Shown: positions 38,019 through 47,613, counted from the stretch's first letter. The stretch is 64,000 nucleotides of DNA from Pyxidicoccus parkwaysis (GCF_017301735.1 NZ_CP071090.1:9352001-9416000), one strand, 5' to 3'. Notes: generated by a model from the sequence alone, not told the origin. Numbers and translations are program-made.

Positions 38019-39464
38019 ATGCGGACGCGCTCACCGTCGAGACTCCATGGAGCGGCGCTGCTGGGCGTGCTCGCCGTGGCACTGCTCGCCGTGGGAACCG
38101 GGAGCGCACGGGCCACTTCCGAGCCACCCGGCGTCACGGCCGCCGCACAGGCCAGTGACACGCGGCATGCACCTGCGCCTTCCGAGCCGTCCGCGACTGC
38201 TCCTGGTGCCCAGCCCACCGTGGCCCGCTGCGAGTTGGATGGCGTGGTGGACTCGGGCTCCGGCGACTACCTGAAGGACTGCGTGGCGCGCGCAGAGGCG
38301 GAAGGACATGGCGCGCTGCTGGTGCGCCTGGACACGCCGGGCGGCTCGCTGGAGGCCACGCGCGTCATCGTCCGCTCATTCCTCGCGTCGCGCGTGCCGG
38401 TGCTCGTCTGGGTGGGCCCGTCCGGCGCGCACGCGGGCAGCGCGGGCGTGTTCATCACCCTCGCTTCCAACCTCGCGGCCATGGCCCCGGGCACCAACAT
38501 CGGCGCCGCGCACCCCGTCGTGGGAATCGAAGGACAGGACCCGGAGGCGGCCGGCGGCAAGCAGCTCGCGCGCAAGGTGGAGAATGACGCCGTCGCCTTC
38601 GCGGAGAGCATCGCCCGGCAGCGCGGCCGCAACGTCGCCTGGGCCGCCTCCTCCGTGCGCGCCAGCGCCAGCATTCCGGCGGAGAAGGCCCTCGAGCTGC
38701 GCGTGGTGGAGCACGTGGCCTCCTCCGAAGCGGAGTTCCTCGCGTGGGCCGACGGGCGGCGCGTGGAGGTGGCGGGCGGCGACGTCGTGCAGCTGGCCAC
38801 GGCGAAGGCCCGGGTGGTGACGCTGGCGCCGACGCTGTCGCAGCGCACGGTGCATGCGCTCGCGCATCCGTCCGTCGTGTACCTGCTGTTCCTCGTGGCG
38901 GCGCTGGGGCTGGTTGTGGAGCTGTCCCATCCGGGCGCGCTCGTTCCGGGGGTCGTCGGCGGGGTGGCGATGGTGCTCGCGCTGGTGGCGTCCTCCGCGC
39001 TGCCGGTGCGCACCGGAGCACTGTTGCTGCTGCTGCTCGGCGCGGCGCTCATCATCGCGGAGCTGTTCGTCACCAGTGGCCTGTTGGGCGCGGCGGGTGT
39101 GGTGCTGCTCGCGGTGGGCGGCCTCTTCCTGGTGAATCGCTTCGACCCGGGCTGGTTCGTGGACCGCTCGTTCCGCCTGTCGTGGGTATGGGTGGTGCCG
39201 ACCACCGCGGTGATTGCGGGGGCCGCGGCCTACGTGGCGTACCGGGGCGCGCAGACACGGCGGCTGCCACAGCAGGGCGGCGACGCGGGCCTCGTGGGTG
39301 AGAAGGGCACGGCGCTGGACTCCGTCAGCCCCGAGCGGGGCGAGGTGTTCGTCCACGGTGAGCGCTGGCGCGCGACATCCCCCGCGCCCATCCGCCCCGG
39401 CGCTCCCGTGGTGGTGCGGCGCGTGGAGGGGCTCACGTTGTTCGTCGACGAGGTGAAGACATGA
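38019..39464 (+). CDS. NfeD-family membrane-bound serine protease (ClpP-like)
   Basis: 481 residues. Signal peptide, then a low-complexity linker, then a ClpP-class serine protease domain (about 70-255: [14 protein letters not shown], catalytic Ser in HAGSAGVFI, basic residue in [10 protein letters not shown]), and 3-4 membrane helices followed by a small OB-fold domain (about 400-481: [28 protein letters not shown]). This is the long NfeD (1b) form that pairs with stomatin/slipin proteins. The 4-bp overlap with the slipin gene confirms the pair, which is thought to control membrane-protein turnover or organisation. Downstream of treT in the same transcript. Confidence 0.94.
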   Translation: MRTRSPSRLHGAALLGVLAVALLAVGTGSARATSEPPGVTAAAQASDTRHAPAPSEPSATAPGAQPTVARCELDGVVDSGSGDYLKDCVARAEAEGHGALLVRLDTPGGSLEATRVIVRSFLASRVPVLVWVGPSGAHAGSAGVFITLASNLAAMAPGTNIGAAHPVVGIEGQDPEAAGGKQLARKVENDAVAFAESIARQRGRNVAWAASSVRASASIPAEKALELRVVEHVASSEAEFLAWADGRRVEVAGGDVVQLATAKARVVTLAPTLSQRTVHALAHPSVVYLLFLVAALGLVVELSHPGALVPGVVGGVAMVLALVASSALPVRTGALLLLLLGAALIIAELFVTSGLLGAAGVVLLAVGGLFLVNRFDPGWFVDRSFRLSWVWVVPTTAVIAGAAAYVAYRGAQTRRLPQQGGDAGLVGEKGTALDSVSPERGEVFVHGERWRATSPAPIRPGAPVVVRRVEGLTLFVDEVKT

Positions 39465-40297
39465 CCAACCTGACCGGGTTCATCAGTGCGCTCGTCCCCG
39501 CCGCCATCCTGTTCCTGCTGTTCCTCTCCGGGGTGCGCATCGTCAACGAGTACCAGAACGGCGTGGTGTTCCGGCTCGGGCGCTTCGTGGGGCTCAAGCG
39601 CGCGGGCTTCCGCTGGCTCATCCCCTTCGTGGAGCGCATGGTCATCATCGACCTGCGCACGGTGGCGCGCGACGTGCCCCCGCAGGACGTCATCACCCGC
39701 GACAACGTCAGCGTGAAGGTGAGCGCCGTCGTCTACTTCCGCGTCATCCACGCAGACAAGGCCGTGCTCCAGGTGGAGGACTTCCTCTACGCCACGAGCC
39801 AGCTCGCGCAGACGACGCTGCGCGCGATTCTGGGCCAGGTGGAGCTGGACCAACTCCTCACCGAGCGGGACCGCGTCAACCGCGAGATTCAGCGCGTGCT
39901 CGACTCGCACACGGACCCATGGGGCATCAAGGTCTCCAACGTGGAGGTGAAGCACATCGACCTGCCGGCGGAGATGCAACGGGCCATTGCCAGACAGGCC
40001 GAGGCCGAGCGCGAGCGCCGCGCGAAAATCATCGCCGCCGAAGGCGAGCATCAGGCCGCGGAGAAGCTCGCCATGGCGGCCGAGGTCATCAGCCGCAACC
40101 CGGCCACGCTCCAGCTGCGCTACCTGCAGACGCTGGTGGAAATCACCACCGGCGGCAACCACACCATCCTCCCCATTCCCCTGGACCTGCTGCGCATGGT
40201 GGGCATGCAGCGGCCCACCACCGCGGACCGCGCCGAGCACCCGGGCGACGGGTACGGCGCGGAGGAGGAAGGGCCTCCCGTGGGCGGGCTGACCTGA
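39461..40297 (+). CDS. Slipin/stomatin (SPFH domain) membrane protein
   Basis: 278 residues. An N-terminal membrane hairpin helix ([18 protein letters not shown]), then the SPFH/band-7 domain ([81 protein letters not shown]) and a short C-terminal coil. Slipins form membrane-bound oligomers that gather in lipid domains and are cut near the C-terminus by the partner NfeD protease. Overlaps the NfeD stop by 4 bp; convergent with the DUF2721 gene 3 bp away. Confidence 0.95.
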   Translation: MTNLTGFISALVPAAILFLLFLSGVRIVNEYQNGVVFRLGRFVGLKRAGFRWLIPFVERMVIIDLRTVARDVPPQDVITRDNVSVKVSAVVYFRVIHADKAVLQVEDFLYATSQLAQTTLRAILGQVELDQLLTERDRVNREIQRVLDSHTDPWGIKVSNVEVKHIDLPAEMQRAIARQAEAERERRAKIIAAEGEHQAAEKLAMAAEVISRNPATLQLRYLQTLVEITTGGNHTILPIPLDLLRMVGMQRPTTADRAEHPGDGYGAEEEGPPVGGLT

Positions 40298-40300
40298 CGC

Positions 40301-40786
40301 TCAGCGGGGCGGCGGCGGAGGCGGCTCGTCGAACAACTCCGCCCGCTCCAGGGCAATGGCGTGCCGGCCCAGCCGCAGCGACGCCAGCGCGAGCACCGCC
40401 ATGCCTCCCAGCAGCACCACGCCGAGCGAGAAGGAAGCGACGGGCAGCGCCTCCGGAATGTCCACGTGGAACTTGGTGAGGTACAGCAGCGACGTCATCA
40501 CGAAGGACAGCAGCGCCGAATAGGTGAAGCCGATGGCCCGCGCGAGGATGGCGTGGCGCTTGTCGAGGATGGCCACCTCCTCGCGCAGCACACCGCGCCT
40601 CGGGTGTCCTTCCGGAAGCAGGCGCCACTCGCGCGTCATGTCCCGCACGCGCGCGGACATGCGCGCAATCTGGTTGTCCAACCCCGTCGCCACGATTCCG
40701 CACGCCGACACCATCACCGCCGGCGTCACCGCCGTGCCGATGAGCCGGATGGAGGAGAGGTCCAGGCCTTCAGAGCCGCCAGTCAT
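40301..40786 (-). CDS. DUF2721 membrane protein
   Basis: 161 residues. The order is: short N-terminus, hydrophobic helix (IGTAVTPAVMVSACGIVA, about 12-30), an amphipathic connecting helix (NQIARMSARVRDMTREW), then two membrane helices (LARAIGFTYSALLSFVMTSLLYL and VASFSLGVVLLGGMAVLALASL). This pattern is DUF2721, a small family of unknown function. ATG 40786 follows AGGAGAGG. It is convergent with the slipin gene and divergent from the MerR-type gene. Confidence 0.85.
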   Translation of the reverse strand: MTGGSEGLDLSSIRLIGTAVTPAVMVSACGIVATGLDNQIARMSARVRDMTREWRLLPEGHPRRGVLREEVAILDKRHAILARAIGFTYSALLSFVMTSLLYLTKFHVDIPEALPVASFSLGVVLLGGMAVLALASLRLGRHAIALERAELFDEPPPPPPR

Positions 40787-40943
40787 GCCCTCTCCTGTCC
40801 CACCGCGCTCCAGGTGGCGCAACCCGGCTGCGGCTTCTCGACAGCAGGCGGCTCCCCATCCCGACAGTAGGACTGGCGGGGCCTGACGCGACAAGACGAG
40901 GAAGACCACCTGCCAGCACCACCGACAAATCGACAGTGGCAAC

Positions 40944-40980
40944 TTGACACCAGAAGTGTCGCCTCTTACTGTTCAGGTCG
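40944..40980 (+). promoter_or_regulatory. Promoter with dyad, upstream of the MerR-type gene
   Basis: TTGACA (40944-40949) and TACTGT (40967-40972) are 17 bp apart. A GACAC-N5-GTGTC dyad (40946-40960) overlaps the -35 element, and the predicted transcript start (about 40979) falls on the GTG start codon, so the mRNA may have no leader. The -35 is a perfect consensus; the -10 matches three of six bases. Confidence 0.5.
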
Positions 40981-41489
40981 TGAGCACGCCTAAGACACAG
41001 ACCGAATGGAAGCTGGCGGAGCTGGCCGAGGCGGCGGGCGTCTCGCCGCGCACGGTTCGCTACTACGTCCAGCGGGGGCTGCTACCCGCGCCGCCGTTCA
41101 AGGGGCCGGACACCGTGTACGGCGAGGAGCACCTGCTGCGGCTCAAGGCCATCCGCGTCCTCCAGGCGCGGTTCCTTCCCCTGGACGCCATCCAGGTGGA
41201 GCTGCAGCGCCTGTCCACGGAGGAGCTGCGGAAGCTCGCCGGGTCTGACCCCACCCCGACGCCGCCGACGTACGACGCACCGACGGCCCGCGTCCTTGTG
41301 AATGTGCCACCGCCACAGCCGATGCCGGGGGTGGTCCCGCGTCCGACGGTGATGGCACGCTACCAGCGTTGGGAGCTGGCCCCGGGGCTGGAGCTGCACG
41401 TGTCGGAGGGGGCCGACGCGAAGGTTCGGGCGCTTGCCGAGAAGGTGCGCGCCCTCATCGAGGAGTTCCAGGAAAGGGAGCAGTCATGA
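40980..41489 (+). CDS. MerR-type DNA-binding regulator
   Basis: 169 residues from GTG 40980. The MerR winged-helix (about 10-80: WKLAELAEAAGVSPRTVRYYVQRGLLPAPPFKGPDTVYGEEHLLRLKAIRVLQA) is followed by a Pro-rich linker and a C-terminal tail, with no metal-binding cysteines. This form of MerR regulator is common in gram-positive and myxobacterial genomes. The TTG 36 bases earlier is the -35 element, so it is rejected as the start. The gene overlaps the VIT/vWA gene by 4 bp, so the two are almost surely functionally linked. Confidence 0.9.
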   Translation: MSTPKTQTEWKLAELAEAAGVSPRTVRYYVQRGLLPAPPFKGPDTVYGEEHLLRLKAIRVLQARFLPLDAIQVELQRLSTEELRKLAGSDPTPTPPTYDAPTARVLVNVPPPQPMPGVVPRPTVMARYQRWELAPGLELHVSEGADAKVRALAEKVRALIEEFQEREQS

Positions 41490-44176
41490 AGACGGAGCAG
41501 GCCGGGCTGTATACGCGCGAGGGCGCGCAGGTTCCCCTCCAGGGTGTCGAGGTGACGGGTGAGCTGCTGGGTGGACATGCGCGCGTGCGCGTGCGGCAGC
41601 GCTACCGCAATGACGAGAAGCGCCCGGTGGAGGCCGTCTACACCTTCCCGCTGCCCTCGGATGGCACCCTCTCCGCCTTCTCCATGACGTGCGCCGGCCG
41701 CCGCGTGGAGGGCGTGGTGAAGGAGCGCGAGGAGGCCTTCCGCACCTACGACGACGCCATCACCGCCGGCCATGGCGCAGCGCTCCTGGACCAGGAGCGC
41801 GCCAACGTCTTCACCGCGCAGGTGGGCAACCTCCTGCCGGGCGAGGAGACGGTGGTGGAGGTGGAGTTCCTCCAGTCCGTCACCGCCGAGGAGGGCGCCG
41901 TCCGGTGGATGCTGCCCACGCTGGTGGCCCCCCGCTACATCCCCGGCGCTCCGAGCGGAGACCGCACCGGCCACGGTGCCATGGACCCGACGAGCCGCGT
42001 CCCGGACGCGGACCGGATTACGCCGCCCGTGGGCGAGGTGCACTACGGCCTGCGCATGGACCTGCTGGTGGACCTGGGCCGCGAGGTGGTGGTGGAGAGC
42101 CCGTCGCACGCAATCACCGTCAACCGTGAGAGCGGCACGCGGATGCGCGTGGGCTTCTCCCGGGGCGAGGTGTCGCTCGACCGGGATCTGGTCCTCAGCC
42201 TGCGCAGCCCGGACAGCAGCGCGGTGTTCACCCCGCTCGTCACGCACCGCAAGGACGGGGCGGACGCGGGCACCTTCGCGCTCACGGTGATTCCGGACCT
42301 GCTGGCCATGGCGTCCGCGCCGCCGAAGCAGGAGGTCGTTTTCGTGGTGGACGTCTCCGGCTCCATGGCCGGTGAGTCACTGCCCCAGGCCCAGGCCGCA
42401 CTGCGGCTGTGCCTGCGCCATTTGCGCGAGGGAGACCGCTTCAACGTCATCGCCTTCGAGAGCAACTTCCGCAGCTTCAAGCCGCAGCCGGTGCCCTTCA
42501 CCCAGCGCACGCTGGAGGAGGCGGACCGGTGGGTGGCGGCGCTCCAGGCCGACGGCGGCACGGAGCTGCTCCGGCCCATGCAGGCCGCGGTGCAGGCCGC
42601 GCCGGACGGCGTGGTGGTGCTGCTGACGGACGGGCAGGTGGGCAACGAGGACGAAATCCTGCGGGCCGTGCTGGCCGAGCGGAAGACGGCGCGGCTGTAC
42701 TCGTTCGGCATCGGCACCAACGTGAGCGACGCGCTGTTGCGCGACATGGCGAAGCAGACGGGCGGCGCGGTGGAGTTCATCCACCCGGGCGAGCGCATCG
42801 ACGACAAGGTGGTGGCGCAGTTCTCCCGCGCGCTCGCGCCTCGCGTCACCGAGTTGCAGGTGAGCTTCGAGGGTGTGGAGGGCGCGGAGCTGGCCCCGTC
42901 CGAGCTGCCGCCCATGGTGGACGGCGTGCCCTGGACGCTCCTGGGCCGCTACCCCACGCCGGGCACGGGCAAGGTGACGCTGCGGGGGAAGTCGGGCCGT
43001 GAGCCCTTCGCGCTCACCGTGCGCGTGGACTTCCCGGCCGTGTCGGACCGGCCGGCGGTGGAGAAGTTGTGGGCGGCGGAGCGCATCCGTGGCTGGGAGG
43101 CGGCGGGACTCACGGGCCGTCGCGCCGAGTCCATGAAGAAGCGCATCGTGGAGCTGGCCGTCGCGCACCAGATTGTCACCCGCTACACGTCCTTCGTCGT
43201 GGTGGAGGAGCGCACGGCGGAGCGCCGCGCGTCGGGCCAGCCGGAGACGCGCGTCGTCCCGGTAAATGCGCCCGCGGGCTGGGACATGTTCGGCACGGCG
43301 AAGAAGGAGGAGGCCGAGCTCGACGGCGGCATGCAGCACGTGGGCTCCGTGCGCAGCCGGGGCGGAGTGATGCCGCCGCCGGCGGCCAGGCCCATGCCCG
43401 CCGCGGGCATGCGCCCTGGCGGGCCCGGTGCCGCGTCCGGTGGGGCCTTCGCGCCTCCGCCTCCGGCTCCCATGGCTCCTGCTCCCATGGCTTCGGCCCC
43501 GATGCCCCGTCCGAGTCTCGCGAGGGCACCGGCCTCCGCCTCGGCGCCCATGAAGGACATGGCCAGGAGCGCCCCCGCGAAGAAGCGGAAGGGCGGCTTC
43601 CTCTCCGGCCTCTTCGGCCGCGACGAGGAGGCGGAGCGGGGTATCAGCCAGCCGGCCCTGTCCGGGCCCGAGGAGCTGGCCCAGGACGAGGCGTACAGCT
43701 GGGGTGACGACGAGGCGGGGGACGTCACGAGCGCGGCGCCGGCCGAGTCCCTCTACGTCGCGGAAGAGGCCCCGTCCCTCGCGCACGAGGGCGGCGCGGG
43801 CGCGGAGGCACTGCTGGGACGGCAGCTCGCCAACGGCCTGTGGGCCGGCACCGGCACGGGCCCGGAGCCGGTGCGCCAGGCCCGCGCCACGGCGCTGGCG
43901 CTGCTGGAGTTGCTGCGCGAGGGCGTCACCAGCAGCCACCCGCTGCACGGCGCGCAGGTGAAGAAGGCGGTGGAGGCGCTGCTGTCGCTCGCGGCCAGCA
44001 TCACCGGTGAGCCGCAGGTGGCGGAATTGGCGCTGGGCGTGGCGTGGCTGGTGGCGGCGGGCCCGCGCACCCGCGGCCGCATCGAGCAGGCCGCGAAGCC
44101 GCTTGCCGGCCTCAACGGCCGCATGGGCAACGAGGTCGCCTTGCGGCAACACGTGGACACGCTCGCCGCGCGCTGA
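41486..44176 (+). CDS. VIT and von Willebrand A domain protein
   Basis: 896 residues, no clear signal peptide. The N-terminal VIT domain (about 10-130: VPLQGVEVTGELLGGHARVRVRQRYRN, VEAVYTFPLPSDGTLSAFSM) leads to a vWA domain (about 285-460) with the metal-binding DVSGSMAGES (near 290), a TDGQVGNEDE loop and a third-motif SFGIGTN. A long Pro/Ala/Met-rich spacer (about 615-710) and a C-terminal helical domain follow. VIT-vWA architecture is shared with inter-alpha-trypsin-inhibitor heavy chains; bacterial homologues have no established role. Overlaps the MerR-type gene by 4 bp. Confidence 0.93.
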   Translation: MKTEQAGLYTREGAQVPLQGVEVTGELLGGHARVRVRQRYRNDEKRPVEAVYTFPLPSDGTLSAFSMTCAGRRVEGVVKEREEAFRTYDDAITAGHGAALLDQERANVFTAQVGNLLPGEETVVEVEFLQSVTAEEGAVRWMLPTLVAPRYIPGAPSGDRTGHGAMDPTSRVPDADRITPPVGEVHYGLRMDLLVDLGREVVVESPSHAITVNRESGTRMRVGFSRGEVSLDRDLVLSLRSPDSSAVFTPLVTHRKDGADAGTFALTVIPDLLAMASAPPKQEVVFVVDVSGSMAGESLPQAQAALRLCLRHLREGDRFNVIAFESNFRSFKPQPVPFTQRTLEEADRWVAALQADGGTELLRPMQAAVQAAPDGVVVLLTDGQVGNEDEILRAVLAERKTARLYSFGIGTNVSDALLRDMAKQTGGAVEFIHPGERIDDKVVAQFSRALAPRVTELQVSFEGVEGAELAPSELPPMVDGVPWTLLGRYPTPGTGKVTLRGKSGREPFALTVRVDFPAVSDRPAVEKLWAAERIRGWEAAGLTGRRAESMKKRIVELAVAHQIVTRYTSFVVVEERTAERRASGQPETRVVPVNAPAGWDMFGTAKKEEAELDGGMQHVGSVRSRGGVMPPPAARPMPAAGMRPGGPGAASGGAFAPPPPAPMAPAPMASAPMPRPSLARAPASASAPMKDMARSAPAKKRKGGFLSGLFGRDEEAERGISQPALSGPEELAQDEAYSWGDDEAGDVTSAAPAESLYVAEEAPSLAHEGGAGAEALLGRQLANGLWAGTGTGPEPVRQARATALALLELLREGVTSSHPLHGAQVKKAVEALLSLAASITGEPQVAELALGVAWLVAAGPRTRGRIEQAAKPLAGLNGRMGNEVALRQHVDTLAAR

Positions 44177-44220
44177 AGCGTGAAGCACCGGGGCAACTGA
44201 CGCCTCGGGGAAGTGGACCT

Positions 44221-44256
44221 CCGGCCCCCACGCAGGGACTCGCGCGAGGGGGCCGG
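44221..44256 (+). terminator. Hairpin after the VIT/vWA gene
   Basis: Arms CCGGCCCCC (44221-44229) and GGGGGCCGG (44248-44256) form a 9-bp stem, 45 bp past the stop. There is no T-run. Confidence 0.4.
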
Positions 44257-44282
44257 GGTCCTCGCATAGAGTGTGCGGTCAG

Positions 44283-45392
44283 ATGACGCTCACCACGCTC
44301 CTCCTCGTCGCCCTCTCCGCCGCCCAGGCCACGCCCTCTCCGGACGTCCCCGGGGATGCGGCCACCGTCACCGCGCCGCCCCTCGTGCCCACGCCCGAGG
44401 CGTGCTCCGCCAGCGCGGAGGCCGACTACACGAAGGGCTTCGACGCGCTCGTGCGGGGCCGGGACGAACAGGCGCTGGAGGCGCTCCAGCGCGTGCTGGC
44501 GGCATGTCCGCAGCACCCGTACGCCGCCGAGCTCGTCCGGCTCGCGCAGGCGCGACTGAGGCCGGGCGGACGGCTGGCGCAGGCGGCGGTGGAGGGGCTG
44601 GGGCCCGAGGGGCGCTCGGACGCGGGGCTTGCGACGATGACGTTGGTGCAGACGCTGCACGGCGCGACGCAGGGCATCCTCCTGTGCGCCATCGCCGAGT
44701 GCGGCGGCCAGGGCTACGCGGCCGCGTCGCTGGTGGGCGCGGGCGTGGGCGCCGCCGCCACGCTGCTGCTCGCGAAGGAAGATGGAGTGGCGTCAGGCCA
44801 GGCGGCGGCCATCAACTCCGGCACGGTGTGGGGCTTCTGGTTCGGTGTCGCCTCGATGCTCGCGTTGGACCTCGAGGGCGACGACTCGCTCGGGGCCGTC
44901 ATGCTGGGGGGCGCGGGCTTCACCGGCGTGGGCATCCTCCTGGCCACCACCGTGCGGCCCACCGCGGGGCAGGTGTCCATGGCCAACTCGGGTGGCTTGT
45001 GGACGGGCGTGGTGACGGCGCTGCTGCTGGCCACGTCGGACAGCGACGACACGAAGACGTTCTTCGCCGTGGAGCTGGGGGCCACCGCCGTGGGCATCAC
45101 CTCGCTCGCGCTGGTGTCCACCCACGTGCCGGTGTCGCGCGGCCGCATGCTCATCATCGACGCGGGCGGCATCCTCGGCGGGCTGCTGGGAGGGGCGGCC
45201 ACCTTCATCGCGGCGGGAGACGACGCGGGCGACGCCATCCTCGTGGGCGCCGCCGCCGGTGTGGTGAGCGGGCTGGGCCTCGCCGCGTACCTCTCGCGCG
45301 ACTTCGACTCGCACGACGCGCCCCAGGCGGTGCTGACGCCCACCCTCCTCGGCCGTGACGGCGCGGGGGTGGCGGTGCTCGGAAGGTTCTGA
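44283..45392 (+). CDS. Membrane-associated hypothetical protein, glycine-rich helices
   Basis: 369 residues from ATG 44283: a signal peptide (LTTLLLVALSAAQA), a short helical segment with one TPR-like unit (YTKGFDALVRGRDEQALEALQRVLAACPQHPYAAELV, about 50-85), then about seven hydrophobic, glycine-rich helices (e.g. GQGYAAASLVGAGVGAAATLLLA, GALAVELGATAVGITSLALV-like) ending in a short hydrophilic tail. It is a secreted or membrane-embedded protein; the repeated glycine-zipper look could allow pore or sheet formation. No family recognised. Confidence 0.7.
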   Translation: MTLTTLLLVALSAAQATPSPDVPGDAATVTAPPLVPTPEACSASAEADYTKGFDALVRGRDEQALEALQRVLAACPQHPYAAELVRLAQARLRPGGRLAQAAVEGLGPEGRSDAGLATMTLVQTLHGATQGILLCAIAECGGQGYAAASLVGAGVGAAATLLLAKEDGVASGQAAAINSGTVWGFWFGVASMLALDLEGDDSLGAVMLGGAGFTGVGILLATTVRPTAGQVSMANSGGLWTGVVTALLLATSDSDDTKTFFAVELGATAVGITSLALVSTHVPVSRGRMLIIDAGGILGGLLGGAATFIAAGDDAGDAILVGAAAGVVSGLGLAAYLSRDFDSHDAPQAVLTPTLLGRDGAGVAVLGRF

Positions 45393-45422
45393 CAGCGAGA
45401 CCGAGCCCGCGCCCGCCGCGCG

Positions 45423-46253
45423 TCAGTTCCGGCTGAGTCCGTAGAGGGACATGACAATCGACTCGAAGGTGCGCGAGGGCAGCACCCACTTCGCCATCAC
45501 CGCCGCGCGCTGCGCCAGCTTGCCCACCGAGTAGCGCACGCGCACGGACCCGCTCTCCAGGAGCTCCAGCACCCGGCGCGCCACGTCCTCCGGAGGCACT
45601 CCGGAGCGCTCGTCGGCTTCGATGGTGCGCAGCGCCGTCTCGAAGTGCGCGCGGTACGCCGAGCCCGGACCGGACTGGCCCGCCTGCACGCGGTTGTCGG
45701 TGATTCGCGTGCGCACGTCACCGGGCTGCACCAGCGTGGCCTGGATGCCGAAGGGAGCCACCTCCTGGCGGAGGCTCTCCGTCAGCCCCTCCAGCGCGAA
45801 CTTGCTGGCGCTGTAGAGCCCCTGGAAGGGCAGCCCCACCTCGCCGCCCAGCGAGCTGATGTGGATGAAGAGGCCCGAGCGGCGCTCGCGCATGGACGGC
45901 AGCACCGCCTTGCACACCCGCATCGCGCCCAGCAGGTTGGTGTCGAGCTGCTGCTTCGCCTCCTCGATGGAGGTGTCCTCCAGCGCGCCCGCCAACGCAT
46001 AGCCCGCGTTGTTGACCACCACGTCGATGCGGCCTTCCGCCGCCAGCACCGCGTCCACCGCGCGCTGCACGGAGTCGTCACGGGTGACGTCCAGCGCCAG
46101 CCAGCGCCAGCCCTTCGGCGCTTCAGCCAGCGGCTGGCGGCTGGTGCCGTAGACGATGTACCCGCGCTCGCTCAACAGCTCCGCGCAGGCCCTGCCAATT
46201 CCAGACGACGCTCCGGTGATGAGTACGACTCTGCTTCCCTGGGATGCGACCAT
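45423..46253 (-). CDS. Short-chain dehydrogenase/reductase
   Basis: 276 residues of the classical SDR type: NAD(P)-binding TGASSGIG (13-20), NNAG (about 87-90), the Ser region (HISSLGGEVG), and catalytic YxxxK (YSASK, about 155-159). An additional C-terminal region of about 60 residues (KLAQRAAVMAKWVLPSRTFESIVM) is hydrophobic and may bind a lipid-like substrate or a membrane. An Arg in TSRQP suggests NADPH. ATG 46253 follows GGAGGAC. Divergent from the trypsin-like protease gene. The substrate is unknown. Confidence 0.92.
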   Translation of the reverse strand: MVASQGSRVVLITGASSGIGRACAELLSERGYIVYGTSRQPLAEAPKGWRWLALDVTRDDSVQRAVDAVLAAEGRIDVVVNNAGYALAGALEDTSIEEAKQQLDTNLLGAMRVCKAVLPSMRERRSGLFIHISSLGGEVGLPFQGLYSASKFALEGLTESLRQEVAPFGIQATLVQPGDVRTRITDNRVQAGQSGPGSAYRAHFETALRTIEADERSGVPPEDVARRVLELLESGSVRVRYSVGKLAQRAAVMAKWVLPSRTFESIVMSLYGLSRN

Positions 46254-46458
46254 GTCCTCCGCTCCACCATCCCCCCCAGGCCCCCGCACAAACCATGGGC
46301 ATCGCGTGGGAACAAGGCAGTGGAACAAACTGAAACCCTGAGTGCGAGTGCCCGAGGGCCCGTCCGCACGGTGATTGGGAGGGAGCAGGGACAGGGGGCG
46401 GGTTGAATTCCCGGTTGCCGGCTGCGAGAACAGTGGCTCCTTCCGCCACGGAGTCTTC

Positions 46459-47301
46459 ATGGCCCGCCTGTCCCGACTGCTTCCGTTGCTGTGTCTGGCC
46501 ATGCTGTCCGGCCCGCCGGCTCGCGCGGAGGACATGTCTGCCTTCGCGGCGCGGGTGAAGCCTTCCATCGTCCAGCTCGAGCTGCTGGGGCCCTCGGGGC
46601 AGGTGGTGGGCTCGGGGACGGGTTTCTTCATCTCCGAGGACGGGCTCGTCACCACCAACGAACACGTGGTGGAGGACGCCCAGCAGATGCGGGCCCGGCT
46701 GCCCGACGGCAGCACGCGCCAGGTGCTCGGGTACCTGGCGCGCAACCCGGAGCGCGACGTCGCCCTGGTGAAGCTGGAGGGGACGGGCTACTCCGCGCTG
46801 CCGCTCGGCGTGGACGTGAAGGTGAAGGAGGGCATGAAGGTCCTCACCGTGGGCAACCCGCTCGGGCTCACCTTCAGCTTGAGCGAGGGCATGGTCTCCG
46901 CGCTGCGTCCGAATGGCCTGCCGGAGGAGTACCAGCACTCCGAGGCGACGAAGCACGCGATGATTCAAATCACCGCGTACAGCGGCGCGGGCTCGAGCGG
47001 CTCACCGATTCTCTCCGAGGACGGGCAGGTCATCGCCGTGCTGCAAGGGGGCATGGGGCTGTCGGGCAACCTCGTCTTCGGCATCCCCGTGGACGTGGTG
47101 GCGAAGATGAAGGCGGACCTCGCCCCCGGCGCCGTGCCGCAACCCTTCCAGGAGTTCCCCTGGAAGGGAGCGATGGGCTCGGCGGTGTTCTTCGGGTTGC
47201 TCGGGGTGGCGTGGGCCTGGTCCAAGCGCCACGAGTGGCGCAGGGCGCGCGACTTGCGGAAGAGCCGCGAGCTGGCCTCCGCCACCCGGTACCGCGCCTG
47301 A
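46459..47301 (+). CDS. Trypsin-like serine protease (S1C-type) with C-terminal anchor
   Basis: 280 residues. Signal peptide (LLPLLCLAMLSGPPARA), then a trypsin-fold domain with the triad His69 (TTNEHVV), Asp100 (ERDVAL) and Ser180 (AGSSGSP), as in DegP/HtrA-type enzymes. There is no PDZ domain; instead a hydrophobic helix (VFFGLLGVAWAWSKRHEW, about 240-258) would fix it in the inner membrane. It probably degrades or processes periplasmic proteins. The ATG at 46459 is chosen because it opens the signal peptide. Convergent with the DUF1232 gene, 3 bp between stops. Confidence 0.92.
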   Translation: MARLSRLLPLLCLAMLSGPPARAEDMSAFAARVKPSIVQLELLGPSGQVVGSGTGFFISEDGLVTTNEHVVEDAQQMRARLPDGSTRQVLGYLARNPERDVALVKLEGTGYSALPLGVDVKVKEGMKVLTVGNPLGLTFSLSEGMVSALRPNGLPEEYQHSEATKHAMIQITAYSGAGSSGSPILSEDGQVIAVLQGGMGLSGNLVFGIPVDVVAKMKADLAPGAVPQPFQEFPWKGAMGSAVFFGLLGVAWAWSKRHEWRRARDLRKSRELASATRYRA

Positions 47302-47304
47302 CGA

Positions 47305-47613
47305 CTACAGGGACTTGCGCACGCCGGAAGGCGGCACGCGCGAGCGTCCCTCCTCGTCCACCGGCAGTCCGTCCGTGCCCTTCCACGTCTGGTGGCGTTG
47401 CACCTCACGCACCATGAAGAGCGCGGCGGCGGACAGCACGCCGAGGTCGTCCAGCCAGCCGAGCACCGGGATGAAGTCCGGAATCGCGTCCACCGGCGAC
47501 AGGAAGTAGACCACCGCCAGCACGCCAGCGAGCTTCCGCCAGAGCGGTACGCGCGGGTCGCGCACATAGCTGAAGAAGCGGGTCCCCATGCCACGAAGGC
47601 CTGCGATGTTCAT
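47305..47613 (-). CDS. YkvA/DUF1232 membrane protein
   Basis: 102 residues. VPLWRKLAGVLAVVYFLSPVDAIPDFIPVLGWLDDLGVL is the signature of the DUF1232 (YkvA) family: a membrane helix then a conserved DxIPD loop and a second helix. Function in the family is unknown. ATG 47613 follows a GAGGTG site; a GTG two codons earlier is less likely. Tail is short and charged. Confidence 0.9.
   Translation of the reverse strand: MNIAGLRGMGTRFFSYVRDPRVPLWRKLAGVLAVVYFLSPVDAIPDFIPVLGWLDDLGVLSAAALFMVREVQRHQTWKGTDGLPVDEEGRSRVPPSGVRKSL

Noticed and set aside
40944-40979. TTG start for the MerR-type gene
   Set aside because: The TTG is the -35 hexamer of a good promoter whose start point is next to the GTG.
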